In this document: one piece after another, positions 24,488 to 34,742 of the stretch
Numbering within the stretch: position 1 is the stretch's first letter
How the letters are laid out: every line of letters begins with the position of its first letter
NCBI RefSeq assembly: GCF_000203795.2
Contig: NW_006281105.1
Coordinates: 310,001 to 374,000, forward strand
Length of the DNA: 64,000 nucleotides
Reading direction: 5' to 3'
From: Batrachochytrium dendrobatidis JAM81
Taxonomy: Eukaryota; Chytridiomycota; Chytridiomycetes; Rhizophydiales
Program-made: the position numbers and the translations under genes
Notes under the pieces: generated by a model
What the model was told of the DNA's origin: nothing
What the model saw: the letters and a program-made list of their open reading frames with translations, nothing else
Databases searched by the model: none

Positions 24488-25757
24488 ACTTTGAATAGTG
24501 TTTAAGCAATTTTGTGTGAAATTAAAACTGTCAAATTAAACATTTGTCATGTGTTTATTTGTATTGTTCAATCAAGTGTCAATTCAACTCAACAATTGAT
24601 TACGTCATTCATATAATGACTCGAGTCTTACTCAACATTTTAATATTCAATTATTGTTAATCAGTCAATTGTTGGATTGGTAAATGTGTTACAAGACATT
24701 CATTTACATGCTGAATCTGACAAGTGGATAATGATTGTTCCAATCAACACATGGGTTGGATCGACTGCAATATTGTCATTGATTGCAGTCACTGTTGACC
24801 AATACATTGTAATACATTGACAGTCTCGATATCAACATTGTCATTCATGTCAAGTTGTGTGTAGTTGCTAATATTACACCACAGCAATACTATCAACTTT
24901 CGATTCCTGTGATACACCGTTTCAACCATGACTGGATCGAGGTTGATCACTTGTTAATACACGGGTCAGTTGTATAATCGTACAACTGTTGGTTAACCAA
25001 TGTTTGACTGTCGATATTTGAATCATGAATATTGTCCAACATAATCGTCACTAACATTGTCGTTTGATTGCCTTGTTTTATGAATAATCATTGCAATGTC
25101 ATTTGTTCAGTTGTTGTTGGTTTATTGAAACCATGTCACAATTCTTGATATATTGCACGTAATCTTGTAATTGTTGGTGTTGTCTGTAGTAATTCTGTCA
25201 ATGTATACGAATGTCACTTGTTGCTAATTGGTAGTTGTTTATGATTGATACACGACCGATCAGGTTTGGTGACCATTCTATGCACATATATATTTGACAT
25301 CATATCGGACTGTTATGTTGTTTGATCCAATAGTAGTATATGTCAGTCATACTATAATACTACATGTTTGTTGCAATATCCATACAACCTATATCCAAAA
25401 CTGCACAAACACTGTCATTCAAGATTGATGAGTATGCAATCACAAATGAATCCAACGCATTTTTGCTGTATATAGTTGTATCAAATGTCGTGTCTGTTGA
25501 CTTGACTGTTGGCTTGACTAGATCTGATATTACACGGGCTATTCAACAATTGTATTGAATTCCGGTTAGTATTGAGTCATTTGAGTCGTTCAAGTAGTCA
25601 AGTTGCTTGGTTTGCAATGTGTTGTGTCCAAGAATCACTTGCAATCAAACCATCACCAAACCACAAGTTAACAACACCAAATGATATATGACTGGTTATA
25701 TTAACACATTGCAAACACTCGACGAATTAGCCATGAATCAGGTTCAATCATCAATTT
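24487..25757. repeat. Direct duplication F, copy 1
   Basis: Matches 62,200-63,425 in the same orientation (offset about 37,670). The match ends abruptly at GGTTCAATCATCAA in both copies. Each copy lies on the upstream side of a minus-strand CRN header. A 64-codon frame (25,364-25,558) is open in both copies, but no family is recognised. Its left 400 bp is also the mirror of sequence in duplication D. Confidence 0.8.
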
Positions 25758-27207
25758 CCAATATTGTCAAAGTGTGTATTCCTGGTTTGGTTGACGATGA
25801 TCCGAGTATGCGGTATTCGTCACAGTTTGATTTGGTCCAAACAGGTTTTGTAATGGTTTCAACAATATCTGATGAATGACATGCTACAATCGCAGTATAT
25901 TGATATTACCGCATGATACAACTGTTTGGCTGATCAACCGACTCGAATGCTGATGGATTATTATGTCAATCGACTGTTTTGACCTGATATCACCACACTT
26001 GACATGCCAACACATGCGACATATGATGGAGTGATGGAAATACTCGAAATACACACAATACAACTCTTGCAGCAGTGTATGAAACTATCAAGCATGACAT
26101 GGTATGACATGCCATGAAGGGTGTGGATTAGACTTGATAACAATGTGTACGATTTGGACTTTTAAATTTGAAAATAGCAGCTCTGTTCCAACATCACATT
26201 GATTGTAAATGTCGATGTTGTTTAACCTTGTACAAATGACCATTTCACATGCAACTTTAGCCTGATATCGAGTATTTTCAAATGAATGCAAGCTTGCGAC
26301 ACTCGCTTGACTCGTTTGGCTCGGATTCTGGTTGATATTTACGATATCGATGCAAAGTTGCATTCCAGAATGAACGTGTATAATCTGATGTGGTCAATCG
26401 TTTGGTTTCATTGTTATCAGTCATTGACACCAGTGATTGTGTTGATTGCAAATAGTAGTCCAAGTAATCCTGAATAAACAAACACCTGATAGTCACTGAT
26501 AAACTGATGGTATCCAATGTGTACATGACACATTGTATAGTCCCATTTAATTGCCAGCAATGTGTGATTGGATTACTCGAGTCATCAATCAGTTTTCAAA
26601 AACAATCAAGTCATGTCCAATAAACTGTCTGATGTGCAGGTGTTTTGGCATTGGTCCGTTGGTCCATTAGTACGATTGTTGGTTGGCAATTCAGACTTGT
26701 AAATGACAATTGATTCTTGATTGTTGCATTGGTGTCCATATGTGACTCATTGTATACGGAACAGGACTGACAAGTGTGTCTGAATTGATGACAGATGATA
26801 CAGCCTATCCAACAAAAAGTAATACATTGATCGTGTCTGCATGGAAATAAGCTTCATAACTCCCACTTCTGAATGCATGAGAATCAACATTCAAACAACA
26901 GATACGTCCAATGACTCTTGCAAATGCATTGATAGAGTGTTGAATAATTCGAGTGTTTACAAATCAGCATCACTGGAAATAGTTACTGTTATTCAGACAG
27001 TCAGTTGTCCAGACATTACAGTTGCAAACAATCAAACTCACACTTGCTTGTTTTTTGGAAACTTGATCATTCATTCGTCCAAATGTCTGAAACCAACAAA
27101 AAATACAACATCATTTGATATACAATGCTTTATCGGTGAATACAATAAGGTATATGTTTTTATTTGAAAATTGAAATGGCAATATCATGACGTGAAATTG
27201 ATTAGGA
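25758..27207. other. Intergenic, degenerate
   Basis: No supported gene. A 108-codon plus frame (26,841-27,167) encodes a Cys-rich peptide of unknown nature, with no signal peptide. It may be the remains of a larger gene; other frames are broken by frequent stops. Confidence 0.4.
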
Positions 27208-28893
27208 TTACATACTAGGATAAGGAATTTTTACAGCGTATTGGTCGATACTTGTTGGTGATTTTTTGGTGAAAGAATGGTAATGCAGTGGAGGAAGTAG
27301 CCAATACAACTTTTCGGCACCATCTCCAAGCATCTTTAAATCTTCTTCGGTACTTTTTTTGATATCATGTTTGTTACTAACAGTCGCTTGAAATGCACCG
27401 ATTCCAGGAATCCAAGCATCGATTGCTGCATAGTTTTTAGTTTTTGGCACATATAGCTGATTTGGAACCTGATTCGGTAAAACCTTGCCAGCAACTTGTT
27501 TTTTCGACAAAGGAATAAAAAGAAGCGTTTCTTCGGGCTTGGTTTTCTTGTTTCCATGCACCAACTGATGACTGTCAAAAACACCTCCTTTCTCCAGCAT
27601 TTCAACAGCATACGGTTCAAAAATATGCCCACACAATGCAGCAGCAAGAGGGTTTTCTTCGCACAAAACTAGGAGACTCGTCATTTTTCGCATGACGTCC
27701 ATTCCTTTGATTTCGATAATGATATCCAAGGCTGTTCGAGACGCAAAGGCAACAGATGATTCTGTAAATGGGTCAACAGATGTCATGTGAATCAAAGAAT
27801 GGGAAGCTTTGGAGTTTTCTGTAATAGTCGAGTTGAAGCTAATCTCTTTGATGCAATCATCAAGCTTGCATTGCCTACATACATTTTGAAGTAATTCTAC
27901 TGGATCACTACTTGTATCTTCCAAGACACGTCGAGGGATTCCACCAAGGACTTTGAAACGATGGCGCCAGTCAATATCAATGGCAAAATCGGGTGCAATG
28001 GCTTCCAATTCTGGTTTAGTCCATATCGGCATGTAAAAGATCTGAAGGGGAAGGGATTTTTTAAAGTCGTTGGTTAGTTCTCGTTTTGGTGAGGTCGACA
28101 CCACAAATGAACACCTTTCATAGGGAAGTGCATTTAGATTCGCCGAGTTCTTGCCTTTGGCGTCAAACAAACACCACAAGTCAGATGCCCAAAATGCGTG
28201 GTCAACAACTGATGGTAGACTAGTTAACTCAAACACACCGCCTTGACCATCGTAATAGATTTTGTCTGGATGATAAATAAACAACACTCGTTTTCCTTGC
28301 TTGATCAACTTCCACAATAAGTAGATGAGAAATAAAGACTTGCCAATGCCAGGAGTTCCTGTGATGATTGTTTTGTTGATGCCGGGCTTGATGTTTGATG
28401 CAATGGATTTATAACTGTCCCGAATAAAGAGTCGTTTTAACGTAGACGAGAAAATCTCTTGTTCAAACAAAAGCCATGTATCCTGTTCAACAGCGTTGCA
28501 TATGTTGTTGTAAAAAGGGATCTGACAGGGCAAGAACAAATCAAGTTGCATTGGATCTGAAGCAATAGCGGTAGCGTTGATGAGTGAAGTGGTTCTTGCG
28601 TCAATACCACTCTTGGATTTAATGATGAATGGATGGCCGTAAGAACCAATATGATTTTGAATGGAGGTTAATAGAGTATTCCTGGGAATGGCTGGACCAT
28701 TCACCATATAATGGAGAGTGAGCTCGTCAACAGGGATATTGTCAAGGAGGGGAGTGGTGGCAGTCTTGTAAGCTGCAATTAGTTTCGAAACACTATCAAT
28801 TGGGGTTCTTCTCTCTAGTTCTCCATCAAAGTGAGTTTCGATTTCCACTGACTGATTGTCAAGATATTTGATATAGAATATTTTGTTTTCCAT
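27208..28893 (-). CDS. Crinkler effector with P-loop NTPase body, intact
   Basis: Single-exon gene of 561 codons. I start at ATG 28893 (M-E-N-K-I-F) because the upstream in-frame extension has only a TTG. Residues 1-95 form the CR header (ubiquitin-like; DELTLHYMVNGPAIP, ending near PFIIKSKS). The body carries a Walker A motif GTPGIGKS at about 179-186, a Walker B-like WCLFDAKG, FYMPIWTKPELE and VLGGIPRRVLE, in the same order as in the RHS-type gene at 19,729-21,423. The C-terminal ~150 residues (SFTKKSPTSIDQYAV near the end) may be the effector tip; I cannot assign a nuclease or kinase fold to it. No classical signal peptide is visible, which is common for chytrid Crinklers. A half-site of the CRN upstream element lies 57 bp upstream of the ATG. 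Confidence 0.85.
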   Translation of the reverse strand: MENKIFYIKYLDNQSVEIETHFDGELERRTPIDSVSKLIAAYKTATTPLLDNIPVDELTLHYMVNGPAIPRNTLLTSIQNHIGSYGHPFIIKSKSGIDARTTSLINATAIASDPMQLDLFLPCQIPFYNNICNAVEQDTWLLFEQEIFSSTLKRLFIRDSYKSIASNIKPGINKTIITGTPGIGKSLFLIYLLWKLIKQGKRVLFIYHPDKIYYDGQGGVFELTSLPSVVDHAFWASDLWCLFDAKGKNSANLNALPYERCSFVVSTSPKRELTNDFKKSLPLQIFYMPIWTKPELEAIAPDFAIDIDWRHRFKVLGGIPRRVLEDTSSDPVELLQNVCRQCKLDDCIKEISFNSTITENSKASHSLIHMTSVDPFTESSVAFASRTALDIIIEIKGMDVMRKMTSLLVLCEENPLAAALCGHIFEPYAVEMLEKGGVFDSHQLVHGNKKTKPEETLLFIPLSKKQVAGKVLPNQVPNQLYVPKTKNYAAIDAWIPGIGAFQATVSNKHDIKKSTEEDLKMLGDGAEKLYWLLPPLHYHSFTKKSPTSIDQYAVKIPYPSM

Positions 28894-28949
28894 TGCAATT
28901 GTGAAAGAAAAGATACAAAAAAAGTGACTTGAATTCAAAATTTAATATT

Positions 28950-28971
28950 GTGAAGAATGAAACAAATTCAC
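28950..28971 (-). promoter_or_regulatory. CRN upstream element, half-site
   Basis: GTGAAGAATGAAACAAATTCAC retains the ATG-distal arm of the element (GTGAATTTGTTTCATT on the gene strand), followed by CACTTTGAAT as in the other copies; the second arm is absent. It lies 57 bp upstream of the start at 28893. Confidence 0.45.
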
Positions 28972-29188
28972 ACTTTGAATATTTAAACAATTTTGTGTTT
29001 ATTTGTATTGTTCAATTGAGTGTCAATTCAACTCAATCGATTACATTATAATAGTATATCAATCAACGAGACCAATTTTGTTGGTTGATATTCACTGATA
29101 CTCACTGATAGCTTAATGAAAATGTGTCAAACCATGACTTTTATGACAACACTGTACAAACTGTACGAGTTTAAAAGATTATTGGTGA

Positions 29189-30627
29189 ATGTTGTCCAAT
29201 TTGATTGTTGACTGCAATTATTTTGGTTGGTTCGAGTTTCATTCTTTTGTCAAAAAACATCAAATGAATATTGAAACAACAAACACAGCAACAACACAAC
29301 TGTTGAATGAATACTACCAAATCAGCACTCAAGCCATACCAACACAGAGAGTCAAGTCTGAATGGCAGGATGACAACAAACGAGGTTTGTTTTTGGGAAT
29401 CATCCAAAAGGGAGAAACCTCACACATCACTCGACTGCACAACCTGCTGACTGCCAACCAATTTGCAGAGCAGCAGGAATTCTCAACCAAGATCCAGTTG
29501 GCAGACTCAGAACATCCTCGTACATTCATTGATGACATGTTTGAGTATTACATACTGCCATTCCACAAAGACTACAACGATTCATCCAGCTGTCACTCCA
29601 GTTTCATCAAACCCAACATCAAGAACCAACTCTGCTGATGATCTGGACTATGTTGCAAAAGTGAGTGAGCTACAGCACAAGGACTTGAACAAGGCGGTTG
29701 AGAAGAGATACAGTCTGCTTGTTTTGCTGGAATAAGCTGTCCTTGCAAGGAGCACACATCATATCCCAAAAGAACATTGGAATGGCATACAACGAACCAT
29801 CCATATTGCTACGATCTGGTTTGACGCAGAAACATCAAATACAAAACGGACTGTTGTTGTGTATCAATTGCCATGACCAGTTTGGTAAACTAAAGCAATA
29901 TGTGGATGTAGTGGATGACAAACTGGTGATCAAAGTGATCAATGAGACGAATGATCTGACAAGTGACAAGCACAAGAAGTGGATTGAGACAATTGAAGAT
30001 TTGAAAGTTATCCGCAGAACAAGGCAAAAGAGATGGACTGACAATCGACAAACAGTCGAATCCAACAGTGAAATGACATTGTATTTCATTCACAACAATC
30101 TCACTCGACTACCAAACAGGAACGCACTAGAGTTACACAAGACAACATGTCTCATTTGGTGTATTGCTGGTGGTGCGGAGTTTGATGATGAATATTGTCC
30201 ATATGATGATGATGGCTGTACTCCTGTAGATTACCAGAGTAAGAATATCGAGAAATGGATGGAATCGAGTGCTACCTTGATCATTGAAATACTCGATAAA
30301 ATTGTGTATTCATTACAAGAGACTGGTTTCTGTTACAGCAATAGTTGTCATTGTAGTGAGTGTGAATACCAACAGTTGATGTTGACACTTTTGAATTCAA
30401 GCAATAATGAAAGCAACTCAAATGTCTCTTTCCATTGCAGTGAGACAGTTTGTCAACCAACAATGTCTCATCAATTGATGACACATTCAGATTCCAGTGA
30501 TGATGATATTGCTACCAATGATCGTGGAACTGATAGTGCAGTCTTTTTACACTGTGGTGAGACAACTCGGTATCATGTCAATCATGTCCATCGTTGTGGA
30601 AATCACTTGTTAATCTACTCTGAATGA
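29189..30627 (+). pseudogene. HNH endonuclease-like gene with frame breaks
   Basis: An N-terminal frame (29,189-29,638; alternative ATG at 29,264) encodes about 125-149 residues with no clear family. A second frame continues to about 29,700. A third frame (from about 29,698 to 30,627) carries an HNH nuclease signature: CLFC, then GAHIISQK, then NGLLLCINCHDQFG, a zinc-ribbon-like Cys pair plus catalytic His as in the PF13391 type HNH domain. The C-terminal ~100 residues are Cys/His/Ser-rich. Two frame changes separate the parts. A GT-AG intron at 29,661-29,713 would join the first and third frames in phase, but a stop at 29,636 precedes it, so I treat the gene as broken. HNH bodies are known among CR-type effectors; here no CRN header is attached. 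Confidence 0.6.
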
Positions 30628-30784
30628 ACAACTTTCTTTCAATCTGTGTATCGACTGTATCGATTGTATCGTCCAACATCAAACATTATGTCAATCAATA
30701 ATAGTCAAAATACAATATTATATTTTCTGTACGATTATTATAAATCACAATCCATGAAATCCATGTAAGCTACCAACTCCATCA

Positions 30785-31482
30785 AAACACTCACTTGCTC
30801 CATTTGCCATGAAGTTGTTACAACACTTTTGATTCAATGTCAGGATGCCAATCACTTTGTATATCCTGTATATCTTGAACCCAATGGAACTGTCCGATTT
30901 GTAGGACTGTCCAAGTTTTACACAACATGATGCTGGAAAGAACCATCAAATCACAAATGATTAATTGTGAGCATCATAATTGTAAAATATCAGTATTTCT
31001 GTATACAAAACACAACCATGACAAGAATTGCAGATCCAGAACAACAGGATGTGACTATTGTACACAACTTGCATCAAAACCTTGTTTGAAGACTTGTTTC
31101 AAAACTGGATGTAATGTATTCTGGGTCGACGGAAATGGATATTCAAAATCGTTGACCAATTGCATGAAAACAGGAATCACAATCAGAATTGAAATTGGAC
31201 ACATTAAAGTCATTTGTCATCATATCCCATGGCCAGATACCAGTATTCAAAATAGGAAATAGTCAATGGTTATTGAAAATAATCAATATTTGCCAAAATC
31301 CCAGCAATACAATCATGATAACTTACTGGCTACCTCAAATCAGCAAATCGTTTGAAAATAATAACACAATAACTATCAAACATACTTTGAATGTAATTGA
31401 TGATTCACCAACAATACCACTGGATGCGGTAGATTTGGAATATCAGATACAACAAGTCAAGTGTCAATATGGCAAACGATGA
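30785..31482 (+). pseudogene. RING/TRAF-like zinc-finger remnant
   Basis: The stretch begins with codons for CSICHEVV ... CQDANHFVYPVYLEPNG, a RING-like Cys/His pattern. It then continues, in a different frame, with CEHHNC ... HDKNC ... GCDYC ... CLKTC, the repeating Cys-x4-Cys/His spacing of TRAF-type zinc fingers. A last open part (31,189-31,482) has no clear family. At least two frame changes or stops (TGA near 30,928) separate the parts. I see no splice sites that would restore one frame. This is a probable dead ubiquitin-ligase-like gene; the assignment is from motif spacing only. Confidence 0.4.
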
Positions 31483-31550
31483 ACTGGATGTGTTTTTCCA
31501 GCATTTGCTTGACCCAATAAATGGTGCTGGGTTCCATCAAGATTACGGAT

Positions 31551-32189
31551 TCATAGTATGATATATTCAACATATTTGGCGTCTACATCGGCACTCATTA
31601 CCATTTGATACAATTTCTGCTGTAATGTGTGCTGTTTTCCCATCACTTTACCAAGAACATCTGAATCGCTAAATACATGATGAGCCATTCGGTCTACATT
31701 GATCTGAGCGTCCGTTACAGTGTGATGATGGCTTTTGATCAAAGTACTAAGCCAGAATGTAAAATATACATACAATACAATGTCTCGTAGTAACTCTTGT
31801 TCAGTAACTCATTGACTCAATGATAAAGCGACTTGTATTGATTTTGAATGATACTTTTCATCAAGGAATTGAATGTTTGATTTCAAGAGTTTGTTGGGAT
31901 CCACTTTGATTGGGTTGTCCGACTTGAGCATATATCGAGGTATGATTTCATGAGTAATAGGTTCAATATCATTGCACAAATAGTGGGTTGCTACTTTCAC
32001 AAGATGGTTGGTTAGATTTCGTTCAACAACATGATACTTTTGACCGTTTTTAGGTTTGATCAAGACCGAGTTCACGATCAAAGTTTGTAGATACTTGAAT
32101 CTTAAGGATGTGCTTGTGATGTGTAATGTCATTGAAGTGGTTTTGAATAAACCCAAGAAAATCCATTTTGGAATGGTATCAACAAACAA
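31551..32189 (-). pseudogene. Unknown reading frame with one in-frame TGA
   Basis: A single minus-strand frame of 213 codons, interrupted only by TGA at 31811-31809. No family is recognised. It contains a Lys/Tyr-rich segment (KPKNGQKYHVVERNL) and a His-rich one (KSHHHTVTDAQINVDRM). There is no ATG near the upstream end (it begins with TTG), so a 5' exon or part of the gene is missing. Confidence 0.35.
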
Positions 32190-32376
32190 TTGGATTGGAT
32201 TTACTTTCTATTATTGTTTAAACTCGTTGAAAATGTTGGAAACCTGTTACAAAGTAATTCTGATTTGAACAAAAATAGTGGTTCGATTGGCTCACACAGA
32301 GTCCATTACGAGATGCTCGGATTGAGTCTTGTCGTTGATTTATTGTTGCCATTAGGAAAACCCCAATAACAATATC

Positions 32377-32994
32377 ATGAAAATGATTGGATCAACGGTG
32401 AATATTGATGTTAAACTCGTCAAAGTCAAACTGCGGTTTACAAAACGTATCCAAGGATTCAGGAGTCGAGTTGAAGCAACAAAGGCGTACAAGCAACTGA
32501 TTCAACTACAAATAGAGCATTGGAACCAAGTAGGCAAGTTAAAGCGACAGTTTAATAGACATATCAACAAACATCCTTTCCACCCAAAATACAAAACAAT
32601 ACAATGCAAGGCACATGTTCACCAATGTGGAAGAGTTGATGCAAAATATACCGGAAAAATCACCAATCAAAACATTGGATATTGGCTTGATATTCAATTT
32701 GGGTATATGCTGCAAAATGTAGATACTGAAAAGACAATTCAATTTAATATTTCAGATAATACATTATTGTTTAATGGTAACAATCAATCCATGATTAATA
32801 TGGATATTGACATTATTTTGGATCTGATTGACGGAAATGATATTATTGAATGCCTGAAACGTCATAATTCAAAGTATATTGTTGGAAGTATCTATGAGTA
32901 TGCTATTCTTGCAAGTAACACTGGTTGTTATCAGGTCATTAATGTATATGGAACAAACTGTCAATGTATCAATCAACAATCCAGTAACTGTTGA
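32377..32994 (+). CDS. Uncharacterised 205-residue protein
   Basis: Open from ATG 32377. The N-terminal half is very basic and helical (KRIQGFRSRVEATKAYKQL; KLKRQFNRHINKHPFHPKY). A short Cys/His group (CKAHVHQCG) follows, then a more acidic, Ile/Asn/Asp-rich half. No domain is recognised. The basic half would suit nucleic-acid binding, but that is conjecture. It may be the surviving part of a larger gene, since the surrounding 3 kb contains several broken frames. Confidence 0.4.
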   Translation: MKMIGSTVNIDVKLVKVKLRFTKRIQGFRSRVEATKAYKQLIQLQIEHWNQVGKLKRQFNRHINKHPFHPKYKTIQCKAHVHQCGRVDAKYTGKITNQNIGYWLDIQFGYMLQNVDTEKTIQFNISDNTLLFNGNNQSMINMDIDIILDLIDGNDIIECLKRHNSKYIVGSIYEYAILASNTGCYQVINVYGTNCQCINQQSSNC

Positions 32995-33120
32995 TGTAAT
33001 ACCCAACACAATATACAATCAATAATATGGTTGTTGATCCATTCACAATACTCGATAAATGCCAATACATCAAAAAGTTTAAATTTATTCAAAATCGAAT
33101 CCATCATCACATCATCAACT

Positions 33121-33882
33121 CTAATTCGGTTCTTCAAATTTCAAACCCTGCCTTTTCATAAACCTTTTCAATTCTTGTCTGATACTGTATACTCTTGCTC
33201 CTGCCTTTTTATACTCTTGTTTCAATCGCTCTTCAACCTCTGGATTGTGCCTTGGTTCAGATATTTCTTTGCCCATTGCTATTCTTAACTGCTGACTGAA
33301 TTTGAGGTCTGCATATTCACGATATTCTTTGCGTTTTTTCTTTTGTACTATTTTAGACTCGACAAGTCTTTGTTTTATATCATCAAAAATTTCCTGATCT
33401 TTTTGGCTTAATACAGTCACTTGATCTGGGACAGTATTGGCAGACTCGTCTTGGTCGGAAATGGTTAAATCAATTACATCAATTGGTTGTTTTCGACTTC
33501 GTTTGGGGGCACTTGGACCGGGTTCGTCAATCGAGTGTTGCTGGTCTTGGTCGGATGTGGTTAAATCAATCACACCAATTATGCGTTTTCGGCCTTGTTT
33601 GAGAATATTTGGACCAGCTACAATCACAGTTGGTCGTTGACCTTGAGTGGAAGTATTTGAATTGGGTTGACCCATTGGCTGCCGTCGACTTTGGTTAGGA
33701 AGGCTCAAATCCATTGGCTTTTGCCAGTCGTTGGAAGTGCCTGGATCGGGTTCATCAGTCGAACCAGATGCTTGACTGGAAGTGCTTGATGCTTTGGGTG
33801 AACCATCGTTATCAGCCGGTATCAATATTGCATTAGCGGTTGCTGCTACAGTCAGTACAAATAAAATATCAACCAATTTCAT
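33121..33882 (-). CDS. Secreted low-complexity protein with two SIM-like motifs
   Basis: 253 residues from ATG 33882; I chose this start because a typical signal peptide follows directly (MKLVDILFVLTVAATANA, cleavage expected near residue 18). The mature part begins ILIPADNDGSP and is rich in Ser, Gln, Asp and Pro. It is built from imperfect repeats of about 40 residues. Two of them contain the motif VIDLT followed by S-D-Q-D acidic residues (33,541-33,577 and 33,446-33,481), which matches the SUMO-interaction consensus. A basic PKRSRKQ lies between them. The last ~85 residues form a charged, probably coiled-coil segment (IVQKKKRKEYREYADL). This signal peptide plus repeat plus basic tail layout is typical of lineage-specific secreted families in Batrachochytrium. 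Function is unknown. Confidence 0.75.
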   Translation of the reverse strand: MKLVDILFVLTVAATANAILIPADNDGSPKASSTSSQASGSTDEPDPGTSNDWQKPMDLSLPNQSRRQPMGQPNSNTSTQGQRPTVIVAGPNILKQGRKRIIGVIDLTTSDQDQQHSIDEPGPSAPKRSRKQPIDVIDLTISDQDESANTVPDQVTVLSQKDQEIFDDIKQRLVESKIVQKKKRKEYREYADLKFSQQLRIAMGKEISEPRHNPEVEERLKQEYKKAGARVYSIRQELKRFMKRQGLKFEEPN

Positions 33883-34289
33883 CAGATTAGTCAATGTATT
33901 TAAACGATTAATACAAAAATAGTCTCGATTATAAAGTTGAGCATAATCGATTGTATTTATATTCTTGTATAGCAAACCAACCCTTTTAGATTAACCAATT
34001 ATACAGGGCTACTTGATTGCTTGTAGTGGGCCAATATCAAACTAGATAGTATGTTACTCCCTATCCACAATATCATATTGATCAATTTGATGGTCATGCC
34101 GATTGGATGATGCTTTTACGACCCTTTGATCAGGTATATTGAAAAGCACACCCTTCAGGAGTGTCGTTTAACCGCAAACGCTTTGTTTTACAACCGTATT
34201 CATGTAAAATGGTTCACTCCAATATTCATCCAACAATGTCTGTATTCTGAATTGCAATATACAATGATTACTACACATTGACTGTATTG

Positions 34290-34742
34290 TGTGTTCAATA
34301 TACAACGATCATCATATGACACACAATCAGACTATAATGTTGAATCTACACTTTGTGCACTCTTAGTAATCATACATTGTACGATCACCAAGTTTGAACC
34401 CACATTCATGTATTGTGGTTGACTGTCAATATTGTCAATACAACTCTGCACATTTGTTGTGTTTATCACCATCCAACTCAATCTCACCATTTCAATCAAT
34501 CTTGGTCAATGTTGATGATTTACACGCTAATTCATTATCCAATCTTGTCTGACATTATTATTGGCTTTAATCACATTTGGTTTGTACAACTGCCATGAGT
34601 TGTACTACCATTATCATCGTGTATCTGAACACCAAACATTCCAATACATCAATAATACCACAGTGTAAACAGTAATACAGTTGATCAGTATTGTGGCAAG
34701 ACTTTTCATTCAAGTTTGTATTTGGAAATACTCGATACTGAG
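34290..34742. repeat. Third copy of the A/B flank
   Basis: Closely matches 48,885-49,315 (same orientation) and the complement of 18,010-18,365. It begins around ACACAATCAGACTATAATG and ends at the AATACTCGAT word. Beyond this point it continues with different sequence, so only the flank and not the DUF4246 gene was copied here. Confidence 0.8.

Larger units (their letters stand above)
23366..24890. repeat. Large palindrome: two CRN promoters and headers tail to tail
   Basis: The left arm (about 23,366-23,985) and right arm (about 24,265-24,890) are reverse complements: the TAATATTAC-bearing flank, the 18-bp-arm element, the CT-rich leader and the ATG of a CRN header all occur in mirror order about a centre near 24,128. 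The central ~280 bp is not a clean mirror; there the two headers differ and run into each other, and both are cut short. Confidence 0.8.

Noticed and set aside
24487..25757. Duplication F as a transposable element
   Set aside because: No terminal inverted repeats, target-site duplications or transposase/reverse-transcriptase motifs are visible at either copy; segmental duplication explains it more simply.
29661..29713. GT-AG intron joining the first and third frames of the HNH gene
   Set aside because: Phase fits, but the first frame already stops at 29,636, upstream of the donor.
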